Numbered from the stretch's first letter, positions 18,274 through 27,122 are shown. The stretch is 64,000 nt of DNA from Bacillus ndiopicus (GCF_000612805.1 NZ_HG964408.1:1-64000); one strand, 5' to 3'. Numbers and translations: made by a program. The notes: a model not told the origin generated them from the letters alone.

Positions 18274-19398
18274 ATGATGCAGCATTTTCAGTTTGCAACA
18301 AAGCTAACATATAAACGAAAAGAGCTAGGTGTGACGCAAGAGCAGCTTGCGCAGTATGTAGGAGTGTCAAAGGCGGCTGTATCTAAGTGGGAGAAGGGGC
18401 AAAGCTACCCAGATATAACATTGCTACCGAAACTTGCGACTTATTTTAATATTACAATTGATGAATTGTTGGGCTATGAACCACAAATGACGAAAGAACG
18501 TGCCCGAATCGTCTACGCAGAATTGACGAAAAAATTTAGCCAGCAAAACTTCCATGAAGTGCAACAAGAAATAGAAGCATTGCTAACAGAGTATTACGCC
18601 TGCTATCCATTCGTATTGCAAATGGCACAACTTTATTTGAATTATTATAAGCTTGCAGATAATCCGACTGAAATACTGCAGAGGATTGATGAGTTATGTC
18701 AGCGAATTATTGGGCAATGTGGAGATTTGAAGATTGTATATGAAGCGGAAATGCTACAAGCCTATGTAAAGCTGGAGCAGGGGCAATTTGAGCAAGTTCT
18801 AGAGATTTTAGGTGAGGAGGCACGAATGCAATATGGGGCAGAGCATCTTATTGCAATTGCATTAGCGATGCGTGGCGACCTTGAAAAAGCAAAAGAAACA
18901 TTACAAGTGAGCATGTATCAGCACATGCTTGGCACAATTAGTAGTGCGACAAATTCATTGCAGCATGAAATTATTAACCTAAGCTATTTTGATGCTACTA
19001 TTCAACGAGTTGAAGCGATGATGCAATTGTTTGCTGTTCAAAAATTAAATATGAATGCAGGGCTCATCTTTTACTTGCAGGCAGCATCAGGCTATGTACA
19101 ACAGCAGCGCGAGCAACAGGCGATAGAAATGTTAGAGAAATACTGCCAAATATGCTTAAATATTAAGTTTCCAATTGAGCTACGTGGAGATAGCTATTTT
19201 TACTTACTAGATAATTGGATTGCCAAAAATATTCATCTTGGTGCACAAGCACCACGCGATGAGCAATCCATTAAACGCGATTTACTAGCAAGTATTACAA
19301 AACAGCCTATTTTTGCAGGCATTGTACAGCATGAAAGACTGCAAAAGATGTTATCTAAAGTAGTGAAACATCTACAAATTGAGGAGGAAATTTTATGA
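18274..19398 (+). CDS. XRE-family regulator with TPR-like C-terminal domain
   Basis: 374 aa. A Cro/C1-type helix-turn-helix covers residues 8-63 (LGVTQEQLAQYVGVSKAAVSKWEKGQSYPD in part). The remaining 300 residues are helical and Leu/Gln/Glu-rich, resembling a tetratricopeptide or Rap-like fold that could bind a peptide or protein signal. ATG at 18274 or 18277 after AAGGGGGCGGG. It heads a four-gene unit with overlapping ends that includes an ABC exporter, which it probably controls. Confidence 0.82.
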   Translation: MMQHFQFATKLTYKRKELGVTQEQLAQYVGVSKAAVSKWEKGQSYPDITLLPKLATYFNITIDELLGYEPQMTKERARIVYAELTKKFSQQNFHEVQQEIEALLTEYYACYPFVLQMAQLYLNYYKLADNPTEILQRIDELCQRIIGQCGDLKIVYEAEMLQAYVKLEQGQFEQVLEILGEEARMQYGAEHLIAIALAMRGDLEKAKETLQVSMYQHMLGTISSATNSLQHEIINLSYFDATIQRVEAMMQLFAVQKLNMNAGLIFYLQAASGYVQQQREQQAIEMLEKYCQICLNIKFPIELRGDSYFYLLDNWIAKNIHLGAQAPRDEQSIKRDLLASITKQPIFAGIVQHERLQKMLSKVVKHLQIEEEIL

Positions 19399-19595
19399 AC
19401 GGTTTTGAGCAAGTTCCATGGGCGTTAATTGCGCCTGTGTTAGTAATACAATTCATTTTAGCGATAGTGGCTCTTGTTGATTTAAAACGTATTCATGCTA
19501 CAAATGGACCGAAATGGTTATGGGTAATTATTATTTTATTAATGGGTATAATAGGGCCAATTGCTTACTTCATCATTGGGAGACGACAATCATGA
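19395..19595 (+). CDS. Small PLDc_N-domain membrane protein
   Basis: 66 aa with two hydrophobic segments (about 9-29 and 42-61). The pattern ALVDLKR-(x)n-GPKWLWVIIILLMGIIGPIAYFIIGR, quoted here in parts, is the phospholipase D-nuclease N-terminal-like (PLDc_N) domain, a membrane module common next to ABC-2 exporters. The ATGA overlap with the regulator upstream and with the ABC ATPase downstream shows operon membership. Function unknown; perhaps an accessory or immunity subunit of the transporter. Confidence 0.78.
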   Translation: MNGFEQVPWALIAPVLVIQFILAIVALVDLKRIHATNGPKWLWVIIILLMGIIGPIAYFIIGRRQS

Positions 19596-20467
19596 CTTTA
19601 TTACAGGTTGAGCAATTGACAAAAAGCTTTGTAGGGAAAAATGTAGTAGATAAGGTCAGCTTTGCATTAGAGCCATTAACAGCTACAGCACTTATTGGAC
19701 CAAATGGTGCAGGGAAAACGACGACAATGTCAATGATTGTAGGGCTGCTACAACAAACGAGCGGTACGGTTACGATGCAAGGAGTGCTAGATATACGACA
19801 TAGTATCGGCTTTTTACCACAGTATCCACAGTTCTATCCTTGGTTATCTGCTTTAGAATATGTAGAAATGGTTGGGAAATTGAGCGGTGTACCAGCAAGG
19901 GGTTTACGTGAAAAAAGTGTAAAGATGCTAGAGTATGTAGGGCTAGGTGATGTACTACATAAAAAAACAGCAACCTTTTCAGGGGGAATGAAGCAGCGCC
20001 TCGGTATTGCCCAAGCAATAATTCATGACCCAAAGCTATTGCTATTAGATGAGCCCGTATCAGCACTTGACCCTATTGGACGACAAGAAGTAATGAATTT
20101 ATTAAAAGAAATACAGCAGCAAACAACGATTTTATACTCAACGCATATTTTACATGATGCAGAAAAAATGACAGATCAAGTGCTATTTATGAAAAATGGG
20201 CAATTGGTAGAGCAAGGCTCATTAGTATCAATTCAGCAAAAATATGCTGACCCAAAGTACCTTATACAGTTTGTACAGGAGCAAGATGCAGCAAACTTTG
20301 CTATGCGTTACGAAGGACAATTAGATGGGCTTTACGTCTATTTACCAGCTCAGCAGCCAATGCAGCAAGTGTTGAGCTCATTAGTTGCTGAACAAAAAGA
20401 GATTGTTAAAGTAGAGCGTGTAACGGCAAGTTTAGACGAAATTTTTATGAAGGTGGCGTATCAATGA
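19592..20467 (+). CDS. ABC transporter ATP-binding protein
   Basis: 291 aa from the ATG at 19592, inside the ATGA overlap with the preceding gene. Walker A is GPNGAGKTT (about residues 34-42), the ABC signature FSGGMKQRL, Walker B LLLLDEPVSALDP, and the switch histidine lies in YSTHIL. The C-terminal extension (about 210-291) is as in ABC-2-type exporter ATPases. It energises the permease encoded immediately downstream (4-bp overlap). Substrate unknown. Confidence 0.92.
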   Translation: MTLLQVEQLTKSFVGKNVVDKVSFALEPLTATALIGPNGAGKTTTMSMIVGLLQQTSGTVTMQGVLDIRHSIGFLPQYPQFYPWLSALEYVEMVGKLSGVPARGLREKSVKMLEYVGLGDVLHKKTATFSGGMKQRLGIAQAIIHDPKLLLLDEPVSALDPIGRQEVMNLLKEIQQQTTILYSTHILHDAEKMTDQVLFMKNGQLVEQGSLVSIQQKYADPKYLIQFVQEQDAANFAMRYEGQLDGLYVYLPAQQPMQQVLSSLVAEQKEIVKVERVTASLDEIFMKVAYQ

Positions 20468-21246
20468 CACAGTTTTCGGTATTGCTGAAAAAGGAGTTTT
20501 TAGAAAGCTGGCGCAGCTTTAAATTTTTATGGATTCCACTCGTTTTTATACTTTTGGGTGTTACAGAGCCATTAACGAATTATTATATGGAAGATATTTT
20601 AGCAGCAGTTGGCAATATGCCTGAAGGATTTCAAATGCTTTTTCCAGAGCTGACAGCAGCCGATATTTTATTATCAACAACAGGGCAGTATCAGTTAATA
20701 GGGCTACTTGTTTTAATTAGTGCATTTATTGGCTCCATTAGTAGAGAGCGTCATAATGGGACAGCAACATTGCTGTATGTTCGTCCGATTTCAGCAACAA
20801 CAGTCTTTGCGAGTAAATGGATAATAGCTTCACTCGTTAGTATTATAAGTGCGGTGTTAGGTTATGTAGCAAGCATGTACTATACAGCCATTTTATTTGG
20901 TTCAGTGGCTGTGAGTGATTTCGTGAAAATGCTGTTAACGTATTGTGTTTGGCTATTGCTTGTTATGGCTATTACAATAGCGATGAGTGCAGCATTTCAG
21001 ACGGGGGCAGCGGCAGCGATCGCAATCGTACTTTTACCTGTAGGCTTATTAATCGATTCGGCGATTGGTAGCTTTTGGCCTTGGACACCTTGGAAGCTGG
21101 CAAATCACGGCTTAAGCTTTGTGACAGAAACAGTAGTTATGAAGGATTTTGGTATGGCACTGCTTTTCACGGCGATTGCAATTATTAGCTTTATTGGAAT
21201 TGGCATTTTGGCGACAAAACGTAATTGGCGTTTAACAAAGGTATAA
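20464..21246 (+). CDS. ABC-2-type transporter permease
   Basis: 260 aa, about six membrane segments. It opens MTQFSVLLKKEFLESWRSFKF, where a short amphipathic helix precedes TM1, as in ABC-2 permeases. It contains the ISRERHNGTATLLYVRPIS loop typical of NatB/bacitracin-type permeases. It pairs with the ATPase upstream. It ends just before a long inverted repeat shared with the convergent glucosaminidase gene. Confidence 0.88.
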   Translation: MTQFSVLLKKEFLESWRSFKFLWIPLVFILLGVTEPLTNYYMEDILAAVGNMPEGFQMLFPELTAADILLSTTGQYQLIGLLVLISAFIGSISRERHNGTATLLYVRPISATTVFASKWIIASLVSIISAVLGYVASMYYTAILFGSVAVSDFVKMLLTYCVWLLLVMAITIAMSAAFQTGAAAAIAIVLLPVGLLIDSAIGSFWPWTPWKLANHGLSFVTETVVMKDFGMALLFTAIAIISFIGIGILATKRNWRLTKV

Positions 21247-21248
21247 AA

Positions 21249-21306
21249 GGAAAGGAGAGAAAGGAAAATGGATTATCCTTTCTCTCCTTTCTCTCCTTTC
21301 TCTCCT
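21249..21306. terminator. Bidirectional terminator with TCTCCTTT direct repeats
   Basis: AAAGGAGAGAAAGGA pairs with TCCTTTCTCTCCTTT. On the 3' side the 8-mer TCTCCTTT is repeated three times in a row, so several registers of pairing are possible. It lies between the ABC permease (+) and the glucosaminidase gene (-). Confidence 0.75.
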
Positions 21307-22080
21307 TTATTGTATTACTGTCTCATAAATCATTAACGTTTGTCCTTCTTGTAAATTGCTTGATTGAAGCTTATTCCATTGCTTCAACGATGTAACACTC
21401 ACATTATAGTTTTCTGCGATACTGTATAAAGAATCATCTGCTGTCACGGTTACTGCCGTTTTATTTTCAATTGGATAATCGTATTGAGTTAAGTCGTATT
21501 GTTCAATTAATTGATTGAGCTTATGTTCATATTTTGAATCGGTGGCATAAGTGCCCGTTAAAAAGCTTGTAACATCTTGGTATGAGGAGGTATTACTTTT
21601 AAATGCATCATGATAAAATGTCTTATCCCATGAAACACCATTGCGTAATAAATTAGCATAGTCCCGCAAGGAAGCCTCGTATGAAGGGTATTTTCGAAAC
21701 TCATCTAAAATGGTTGTTAGGTTACCATTTCCGTCATCTTCCTGTGTTTCAAGAGTAATAGATTCATTTTTATACTTGCCTTTAATACCAAATAAATTGT
21801 AGTTAGGCTCAGAGGCGAGTCCACTTTGTCCTTTATTACTTTCTAAAATCGCCTGTGCAAGCATAACAGACGCATATAAATCATTTTCAGCAGCAAGCTT
21901 ACGCGCAGTTTCCCCTATTGTACCAATAAATTGTTCCACACTTAAATCTTCTTCAATCGGCTTAGTAGCAGGCTGCACATATTGATTAGAAGAAAAAATT
22001 TTCAATAATATATATATTCCAAGCACAAATAACATCATAACAATGCCTAGTGCGAATAATAATCTTTTTAATAGCTTCAT
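21307..22080 (-). CDS. Membrane-anchored or secreted glucosaminidase with LysM domain
   Basis: 257 aa. The N-terminal hydrophobic segment (about 7-30) is a signal anchor. The glucosaminidase (GH73-like) domain spans about 45-200, with the catalytic-Glu context AQAILESNKGQSGLA and the YNLFGIKG block. A C-terminal LysM domain (about 208-254, VTADDSLYSIAENYNVSV) binds peptidoglycan. It should cleave N-acetylglucosaminyl bonds in the cell wall, acting in turnover or separation; it resembles LytG. It is transcribed alone and convergent with the ABC operon. Confidence 0.88.
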   Translation of the reverse strand: MKLLKRLLFALGIVMMLFVLGIYILLKIFSSNQYVQPATKPIEEDLSVEQFIGTIGETARKLAAENDLYASVMLAQAILESNKGQSGLASEPNYNLFGIKGKYKNESITLETQEDDGNGNLTTILDEFRKYPSYEASLRDYANLLRNGVSWDKTFYHDAFKSNTSSYQDVTSFLTGTYATDSKYEHKLNQLIEQYDLTQYDYPIENKTAVTVTADDSLYSIAENYNVSVTSLKQWNKLQSSNLQEGQTLMIYETVIQ

Positions 22081-22296
22081 ACGCGCAAGCGCCCTCTTTC
22101 TTTGAAATTACTATTAAAAATTGTAGCATGATAAAGTTTATCACGCAAAAATTTCCCTTATTTCGAAGAAGAAGAACGATTTGAGGAATTTGTTGCATCT
22201 ACCTGCTAAAAAATACTACGCAGCTGTTTAAAAATCCGAGCATTTTTTATGCACATCCTACAAATACTATCGTTAAAATATAATGTAGGATGTGAA

Positions 22297-23034
22297 GTGT
22301 TGAAAAAAATATACGTATTCGTGACGCTAGTTCTTTTACTTGCTGTAGGTAGTTTTTTTCAAACAAATGAAGAGGCCGCAGCAAATCGTAGTAGACAATA
22401 CTATGAAGAAGCTGGACAAATCGTTTGGGATATTAATACAGAACAAAAAATTATAGCACTGACCTTTGACGATGGTCCCCATAAAGTATATACGTCAGAA
22501 ATTTTAGATTTGCTTGCATTGCATGGAGCAAAGGCTACTTTTTTTGTTATTGGTGAAAATGCAAAGAAAAATCCAGAGCTTGTGATGCGCATATATGAAG
22601 AAGAGCATGAAATTGCGAACCATACGTATACACATCCGATAAAAACGACCATACCAAAACTGATGAAGGAAATTGAACAAACATCAGAGGTTCTTCAAAA
22701 TATTACGGGACATACGCCAACGTTATTTCGCCCTGTCGGAGGGCAGTATACAGACGCAATGATTGATGCAATTGCAGAAGCGGGCTATAAAGTGGTTATG
22801 TGGTCATGGCATCTTGATACAGAGGACTGGAAAGAGCCTGGTGTAAAAAAAATCATTCGCATAGTGAATAGTGCCAAAGAAGGTGATGTCATTCTATTCC
22901 ATGATGGAGGAGGTAATCGTCGACAAACTGTCGAGGCATTAAAGCAAGTTTTACCAGAGCTAAAAAAACAAGGCTATACTTTTGTAACAATTTCAGAACT
23001 ACTTGCAATACAGCAGTCAACAATTCAAAAATAG
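22297..23034 (+). CDS. Polysaccharide deacetylase family protein
   Basis: About 245 aa from GTG at 22297 (TTG at 22300 is equally possible; AGGATG upstream is a weak site). A signal peptide (KKIYVFVTLVLLLAVGSFF) is followed by the NodB domain: motif 1 TFDDGPH, motif 2 HEIANHTYTHP, motif 3 RPVGGQY, motif 4 around DTEDWKEP, motif 5 LFHDGGG. Carbohydrate esterase family 4 enzymes remove N-acetyl groups from peptidoglycan or related polymers using a metal bound by Asp and two His, all present here. A strong terminator follows. Confidence 0.9.
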   Translation: MLKKIYVFVTLVLLLAVGSFFQTNEEAAANRSRQYYEEAGQIVWDINTEQKIIALTFDDGPHKVYTSEILDLLALHGAKATFFVIGENAKKNPELVMRIYEEEHEIANHTYTHPIKTTIPKLMKEIEQTSEVLQNITGHTPTLFRPVGGQYTDAMIDAIAEAGYKVVMWSWHLDTEDWKEPGVKKIIRIVNSAKEGDVILFHDGGGNRRQTVEALKQVLPELKKQGYTFVTISELLAIQQSTIQK

Positions 23035-23040
23035 TAAAGA

Positions 23041-23084
23041 GGCCCCACTCTATCCAAAGAGTTTTGAAACGTGGGGCTTTTTTG
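23041..23084 (+). terminator. Terminator after deacetylase gene
   Basis: GCCCCAC (23043-23049) pairs with GTGGGGC, with an inner ACTC/GAGT pairing, then a T run. Confidence 0.9.
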
Positions 23085-23150
23085 CTTTCCTCAATAACTA
23101 AATTGCGTAATAATAGAAAAGTAATAAATAAAGTGGGAGTTGGTTTATGA

Positions 23151-24011
23151 ATGGATATAGGTACAAGAGGCGACTTTATTCGTCGTGTAATACTAATTAT
23201 TATTGGTGCAGCTATTGCAGCCTATGCACTAGAGGCAGTATTAATTCCAAATGCGGTAATTGACGGTGGCGTAACGGGTGTCAGCATCATGGGGAACTAT
23301 CTTTTTGGTATTCCATTAGGTGTTTTGCTATTCGTCTTAAATTTACCTTTTATATATTTAGGCTATAAGCAAGTAGGTAAAACATTTGCGATATTTAGTT
23401 CTATTGGGATTGTAGCCTTGTCGATTTCAACAGTATTAATGCATGGCATGGAGCCGATTTTAGGTGAAAAAGATCCCTTGCTAATCGTCTTATCTGGTGG
23501 TGTTATGCTAGGTGTTGGTATCGGTATTGTATTGCGTAATGGTGGTGCGTTAGATGGTTCAGAGGTACTTGCTGTTCTCGTATCACGTAACATACCTTTT
23601 TCAGTAGGGGACGTTATTTTATTTATTAATGCCTTTATTTTTACAGGGGCAGGATTTATTTATGGCTTGGAAAGTGCATTATATTCAGCTGCTACATATT
23701 ATATTGCGAAAGTTATGATTGATGTTATTCAAGTAGGTCTTGAAAGCTCAAAATCCGTACAAATTATTAGCAAAAATACACGCGATATTGGACAAGCGTT
23801 ACAAGACCGACTTGGGCGCGGTGTTACATACACACCAGGTACAGGCGGATTTTCAAATGAGCCAGTAGAGTTAATCCATTGTATCATTACTCGAATGGAA
23901 GAAAATAAAGTTTTAACAATCGTTAAAGAGCATGACCCAAACGCCTTTATTGTTATTACAGACGTAGCAGAAGTGCGCGGTGGTAGCTTTAAGAAAAGAA
24001 ATATTCACTAA
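23151..24011 (+). CDS. YitT family membrane protein (DUF161 + DUF2179)
   Basis: 286 aa. Five to six membrane segments cover residues 10-195, with the family signature IPNAVIDGGVTGVSIMG and GGALDGSEVLAVL. A soluble C-terminal DUF2179 domain lies at about 215-280 (ELIHCIITRMEENKVLTIV in part, ending in ITDVAEVRGGSFKKR). YitT/YxkD-type proteins are widespread in Firmicutes; their transport substrate is not established. Single-gene unit with its own terminator. Confidence 0.85.
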   Translation: MDIGTRGDFIRRVILIIIGAAIAAYALEAVLIPNAVIDGGVTGVSIMGNYLFGIPLGVLLFVLNLPFIYLGYKQVGKTFAIFSSIGIVALSISTVLMHGMEPILGEKDPLLIVLSGGVMLGVGIGIVLRNGGALDGSEVLAVLVSRNIPFSVGDVILFINAFIFTGAGFIYGLESALYSAATYYIAKVMIDVIQVGLESSKSVQIISKNTRDIGQALQDRLGRGVTYTPGTGGFSNEPVELIHCIITRMEENKVLTIVKEHDPNAFIVITDVAEVRGGSFKKRNIH

Positions 24012-24015
24012 AAGG

Positions 24016-24052
24016 GCAGTCGAGAATGCTTAGTATTCTCGACTGCTTAATT
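24016..24052 (+). terminator. Terminator after yitT-like gene
   Basis: GCAGTCGAGAAT pairs with ATTCTCGACTGC, then TTAATTGTATTTT. Confidence 0.85.
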
Positions 24053-24085
24053 GTATTTTATAGGTATTTAAACTGGGAGGAAAAA

Positions 24086-24215
24086 TTCGCAGATAAATCA
24101 TAAGAAAGCGCAGATAAGTCATGAAAAAACGCAGATAAATCAAGAAATTCGCAGATAAGTCAAGAAATTCGCAAATAAATCATGAAAAAACACAGATAAC
24201 TATAAGAAATTCAAA
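24086..24215. repeat. Second degenerate CGCAGATAA tandem array
   Basis: Six to seven units of about 20 bp with core CGCAGATAA and alternating TCATGAAAAAA / TCAAGAAATT spacers, the same family as the array at 1-175 but more diverged. No coding frame runs through it. It fills most of the gap between two terminators. Confidence 0.78.
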
Positions 24216-24242
24216 ATAGTCTACTCAAAGATATTGATAAAT

Positions 24243-24282
24243 GAAAAATAGCATCCCCTGATATGAAGGGGATGCTCGTTTT
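24243..24282 (-). terminator. Terminator for the DinB-like gene (minus strand; possibly bidirectional)
   Basis: GCATCCCC (24251-24258) pairs with GGGGATGC (about 24268-24275). A-rich sequence on the left gives a T run on the minus strand, and CGTTTTTA gives one on the plus strand. Confidence 0.82.
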
Positions 24283-24803
24283 TATGCAATTTTACGCTGC
24301 AATGCTTGCTTAATGTGTGCTAAATGATGAGCACCATGCCAAGCATATAAACCGATGCACTCTTCAAGAAGTATCTTCCCAGCATCGGGATGAATGAAGC
24401 TGCTTTTTAATTGCTTATCAGTCAAGCTTTCTAGTATTGTAATCCAACGTGTAGTTAGGGCAGTTAGACACGTTAAAGAAATATTTATAGGCAAAGCAGA
24501 GTCAGGTAATTCAGCCCATTGATCTTCTGCATAAGGTTTAATTGTAGGCTCATTTTCTGTTAGCGCTAGCTTAAAACGGATATAACTATTCATATGGCTA
24601 TCTGCTATATGGTGAATAAGCTGACGAATTGTCCAGCTATTCTCGCGATAGCGATAAGCAAGTTCAGTATCTGTTAAGTCTGCCGTTAAATCGTTCAGTT
24701 GCTTAGGAAAAGTTTTAATTTGTTTAATCCAATCATTAATTTGTTGTGCTGAAATCGGCTGTGGGCTTTGAAATTCTCCGATAGGGTAACGCTCATCTTG
24801 CAT
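24282..24803 (-). CDS. DinB-like putative metal-dependent hydrolase (YfiT/BstA family)
   Basis: 173 aa, a four-helix DinB fold. Putative metal ligands are H66 in IRQLIHHIADSH and the paired histidines in WHGAHHLAHI near residue 155. It opens with the YfiT-like RYPIGEF segment. YfiT of B. subtilis is annotated as a metal-dependent hydrolase, while relatives include bacillithiol transferases; which activity applies here is not clear. ATG with AGAGGTG on the minus strand. It lies downstream of, and on the same strand as, the LLM/VOC pair, 57 bp away. Confidence 0.82.
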   Translation of the reverse strand: MQDERYPIGEFQSPQPISAQQINDWIKQIKTFPKQLNDLTADLTDTELAYRYRENSWTIRQLIHHIADSHMNSYIRFKLALTENEPTIKPYAEDQWAELPDSALPINISLTCLTALTTRWITILESLTDKQLKSSFIHPDAGKILLEECIGLYAWHGAHHLAHIKQALQRKIA

Positions 24804-24860
24804 TATGCAACACCTCTTTTATTTTCAATAATAATTGAAGCTATGCTAAAAATACAACGG

Positions 24861-25922
24861 TTATTGCTGTGTATGTTTTTTAATAGCAGGAATAATTTCG
24901 TTCCCGATTAATTCGATATTTTTCATTACTTGATTGAAAGGTACACCGCCAAAGTCGATTTGCGCCATAAAGCGTTGCTGACCGAATAATTCATATTGGT
25001 AAAGCATTTTTTCAATAATTTGCTGTGGGCTACCGACCATTAAAGCGTCTTTTGTATCGCTAGCTAGCTCAATTTGTTGTCTAGGATAGCCATTACCACG
25101 AATTGTTAAAAATCCGCTATTCAAATGCGGGTACATTTCGTCGATTGCTTGCTGTGTTGTTTCTGCAACATAAAATAAGCTTGTTGTCGCAATTGGCAAA
25201 TTAGCTGGGTCGAAACCACTTTCTGTAGCGGCTTCACGGTAAGCATCGACTGAAACTTTAAAGTTTGCAGCTGGTCCACCTAGTGTAGTAAGCATCATTG
25301 GAATGCCCATATGTCCTGCTTTAATCGCGCTTGCAGGAGGTCCACCAACAGCCCGCCAAATTGGTAATGAACCTTCCTTTGGCTGCGGATAAATCATTGC
25401 ATTAATAAGTGGTGGTCGGAACTGTCCTTCCCACGTAATTTTTTCCTTCTCATTTAGCTTCATTAATAGCTCTAGTTTTTCTTCAAATAAATCCTCGTAA
25501 TAGGCTAAATCGTAGCCGAATAGCTCGTAAGCACCAACACGAGAGCCGCGCCCTGCAACAATTTCAGCACGTCCGTTGGAAATTAAGTCGATTGTTGCAA
25601 AGTCCTCGTATATGCGCACTGGGTCAGCCACGCTTAATACAGTAGCAGAGCTAGTAATTTTAATACGCTCTGTTGCCTGTGCAATTGCTCCTAAAATAAC
25701 TGTATGTGCCTGAGATGTAAAATGCGTTTGATGGCTTTCGCCTACAGCAAATACATCAATGCCAGCTTGCTCAGCTAGTTTGCTTGCCTCAATTATTTCT
25801 TGAATACGTTGCTGTGCTGAAATGCGGTCACCTGTTAATGGGTTGGCAATATGGTCACCTAATGAATAGAGTCCAAATTCCATTCCTTTTGTTGTATCGA
25901 TACGATAGTTTTGCATTATCAT
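24861..25922 (-). CDS. LLM class flavin-dependent oxidoreductase
   Basis: 353 aa, a bacterial luciferase-like TIM barrel. Landmarks are LAEQAGIDVFAVGESHQTHF, ITSSATVLSVADPVRIYEDFATIDLISNGRAE (in part) and the GRGSRVGAYELFGYD loop. The family uses FMNH2 or F420 to oxidise small substrates; the specific reaction is unknown. It starts inside the stop of the VOC dioxygenase upstream (ATGA overlap), so they form an operon, probably controlled by the MhqR-type operator at 26930-26947. Confidence 0.87.
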   Translation of the reverse strand: MIMQNYRIDTTKGMEFGLYSLGDHIANPLTGDRISAQQRIQEIIEASKLAEQAGIDVFAVGESHQTHFTSQAHTVILGAIAQATERIKITSSATVLSVADPVRIYEDFATIDLISNGRAEIVAGRGSRVGAYELFGYDLAYYEDLFEEKLELLMKLNEKEKITWEGQFRPPLINAMIYPQPKEGSLPIWRAVGGPPASAIKAGHMGIPMMLTTLGGPAANFKVSVDAYREAATESGFDPANLPIATTSLFYVAETTQQAIDEMYPHLNSGFLTIRGNGYPRQQIELASDTKDALMVGSPQQIIEKMLYQYELFGQQRFMAQIDFGGVPFNQVMKNIELIGNEIIPAIKKHTQQ

Positions 25923-26863
25923 TCGTCTCCTTCGATTGGTTGCAAATGTGCTTCAATTTCAGCACGCTTGTCTTCCAAAAACGGTGGTAAATCCAATTTT
26001 TCACCAAGTGTTGTTACATCACCATCAATTGTGAAGCCTGGGCCATCAGTCGCAATTTCAAAAAGAATACCATTGGATTCACGGAAATATAAGCTTTCGA
26101 AATAATAGCGGTCGATAATTCCAGATGTACGGAAGCCGCGTTCTTTTACACGTTCCTCCCAATAAGCTAGCTCCTCGCTATTACGCACGCGAATTGCTAA
26201 ATGATGGATGCTGCCACGACCAGGTTTTTCACTAGGCCCATCAAGCTCTTTAATAACGATTTCTCCAAAAACTTGCCCTTCAACAGATTGAAAAATTGCT
26301 TCATTTGCTGTGCGACTAATTTCTTTATAATTGAACATTTGCAATGTACTTGCTATTTTATCAAGGCGTTTTACTGTTATTTCCACAGTACCCATACCTA
26401 AAATTTGATGCTCGGTAGGAACAGGGGATTTAGCCCATGTTTGCCAGAAATCAATCACCTCGCCATTTGCAGCGAGAAGCACCATGCGTAAGCCATCCTC
26501 ATCTTCGAAATGAAGAGCTGGGCGGTTTGCATATGTCGTAATTTCACTATGCTTTACATTAAAGCTCGCAAAGCGTTTTTGCCAATAAAGTAAGCTTTCT
26601 TCTGTTGGTACAAGTAAGCCTATTTGAGTGATGGCATTTGTTCCGCGGTGTGTGCGTCCGATAAATGGCATTTCAAAAAACGATAATTCTGTACCTGGAC
26701 TACCTGTTGTATCACCATAAAATAGATGATACATCGATGGATCATCTTGATTTACTGTTAGTTTTACACGGCGTAATCCTAAAATATGTCGATAGAAATG
26801 GTTATTTTGCTTCGCATCTTTTGTTAGCATTGAAATATGATGATGTCCTGGAATAGTATACAT
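25919..26863 (-). CDS. Ring-cleaving dioxygenase, two VOC domains (MhqA/MhqO-like)
   Basis: 314 aa from the ATG at 26863 (AAGGAG upstream on the minus strand). An in-frame ATG about 110 bp further up is rejected because it would place the operator within the coding region. Two vicinal-oxygen-chelate domains carry the metal ligand pattern GHHHISML near the start, HHLAIRV near residue 215 and the late Glu in LFEIATDGPGF. In B. subtilis, MhqA/MhqE/MhqO are glyoxalase-type dioxygenases induced by quinones and catechol. It is a paralogue of the divergent gene at 27123. Confidence 0.87.
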   Translation of the reverse strand: MYTIPGHHHISMLTKDAKQNNHFYRHILGLRRVKLTVNQDDPSMYHLFYGDTTGSPGTELSFFEMPFIGRTHRGTNAITQIGLLVPTEESLLYWQKRFASFNVKHSEITTYANRPALHFEDEDGLRMVLLAANGEVIDFWQTWAKSPVPTEHQILGMGTVEITVKRLDKIASTLQMFNYKEISRTANEAIFQSVEGQVFGEIVIKELDGPSEKPGRGSIHHLAIRVRNSEELAYWEERVKERGFRTSGIIDRYYFESLYFRESNGILFEIATDGPGFTIDGDVTTLGEKLDLPPFLEDKRAEIEAHLQPIEGDE

Positions 26864-26929
26864 ATCAATCGCTCCTTGTATGTTGTTGTTTCTCACTTTA
26901 CTACTTGAAAATGTAATATGCAAGAAAAA

Positions 26930-26947
26930 TATCTCGAATTCGAGATG
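26930..26947. promoter_or_regulatory. MhqR-type operator 1 (perfect palindrome)
   Basis: ATCTCGAATTCGAGAT (26931-26946) is a perfect 16-bp palindrome and matches the B. subtilis MhqR operator TATCTCGAATTCGAGATA as I recall it. It lies upstream of the minus-strand VOC/LLM pair, near a possible minus-strand promoter TTGCAT-N17-TAAAGT. mhqR itself is not in the window. Confidence 0.85.
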
Positions 26948-26961
26948 TTTTTTTAGAACTA

Positions 26962-27008
26962 TTGACATCTTCAAATATGTGTGGTAAATTTATCTCGAAT
27001 TCAAGATA
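26962..27008 (+). promoter_or_regulatory. Promoter and MhqR-type operator 2 for the mhqO-mhqN pair
   Basis: A SigA-like promoter TTGACA (26962-26967), 17 bp, TAAATT (26985-26990) is directly followed by TATCTCGAATTCAAGATA (26991-27008), an MhqR-type operator with one mismatch in symmetry. Repressor bound there would cover the transcription start. This predicts induction by quinones or other thiol-reactive electrophiles. Confidence 0.82.
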
Positions 27009-27122
27009 AATTGAATTCTGAAAGAACACCTAATTAAAATTAAGCAGAACCAACATGTTTCAAGCTTAATGCTTATAGAAAGACTATGAACAACTATAAA
27101 TAATATATTGGAGGAATAACAA

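Noticed and set aside
26864..26974. Upstream start for the minus-strand VOC dioxygenase
   Set aside because: Would put the MhqR-type operator and promoter inside the coding region and lacks a ribosome site.
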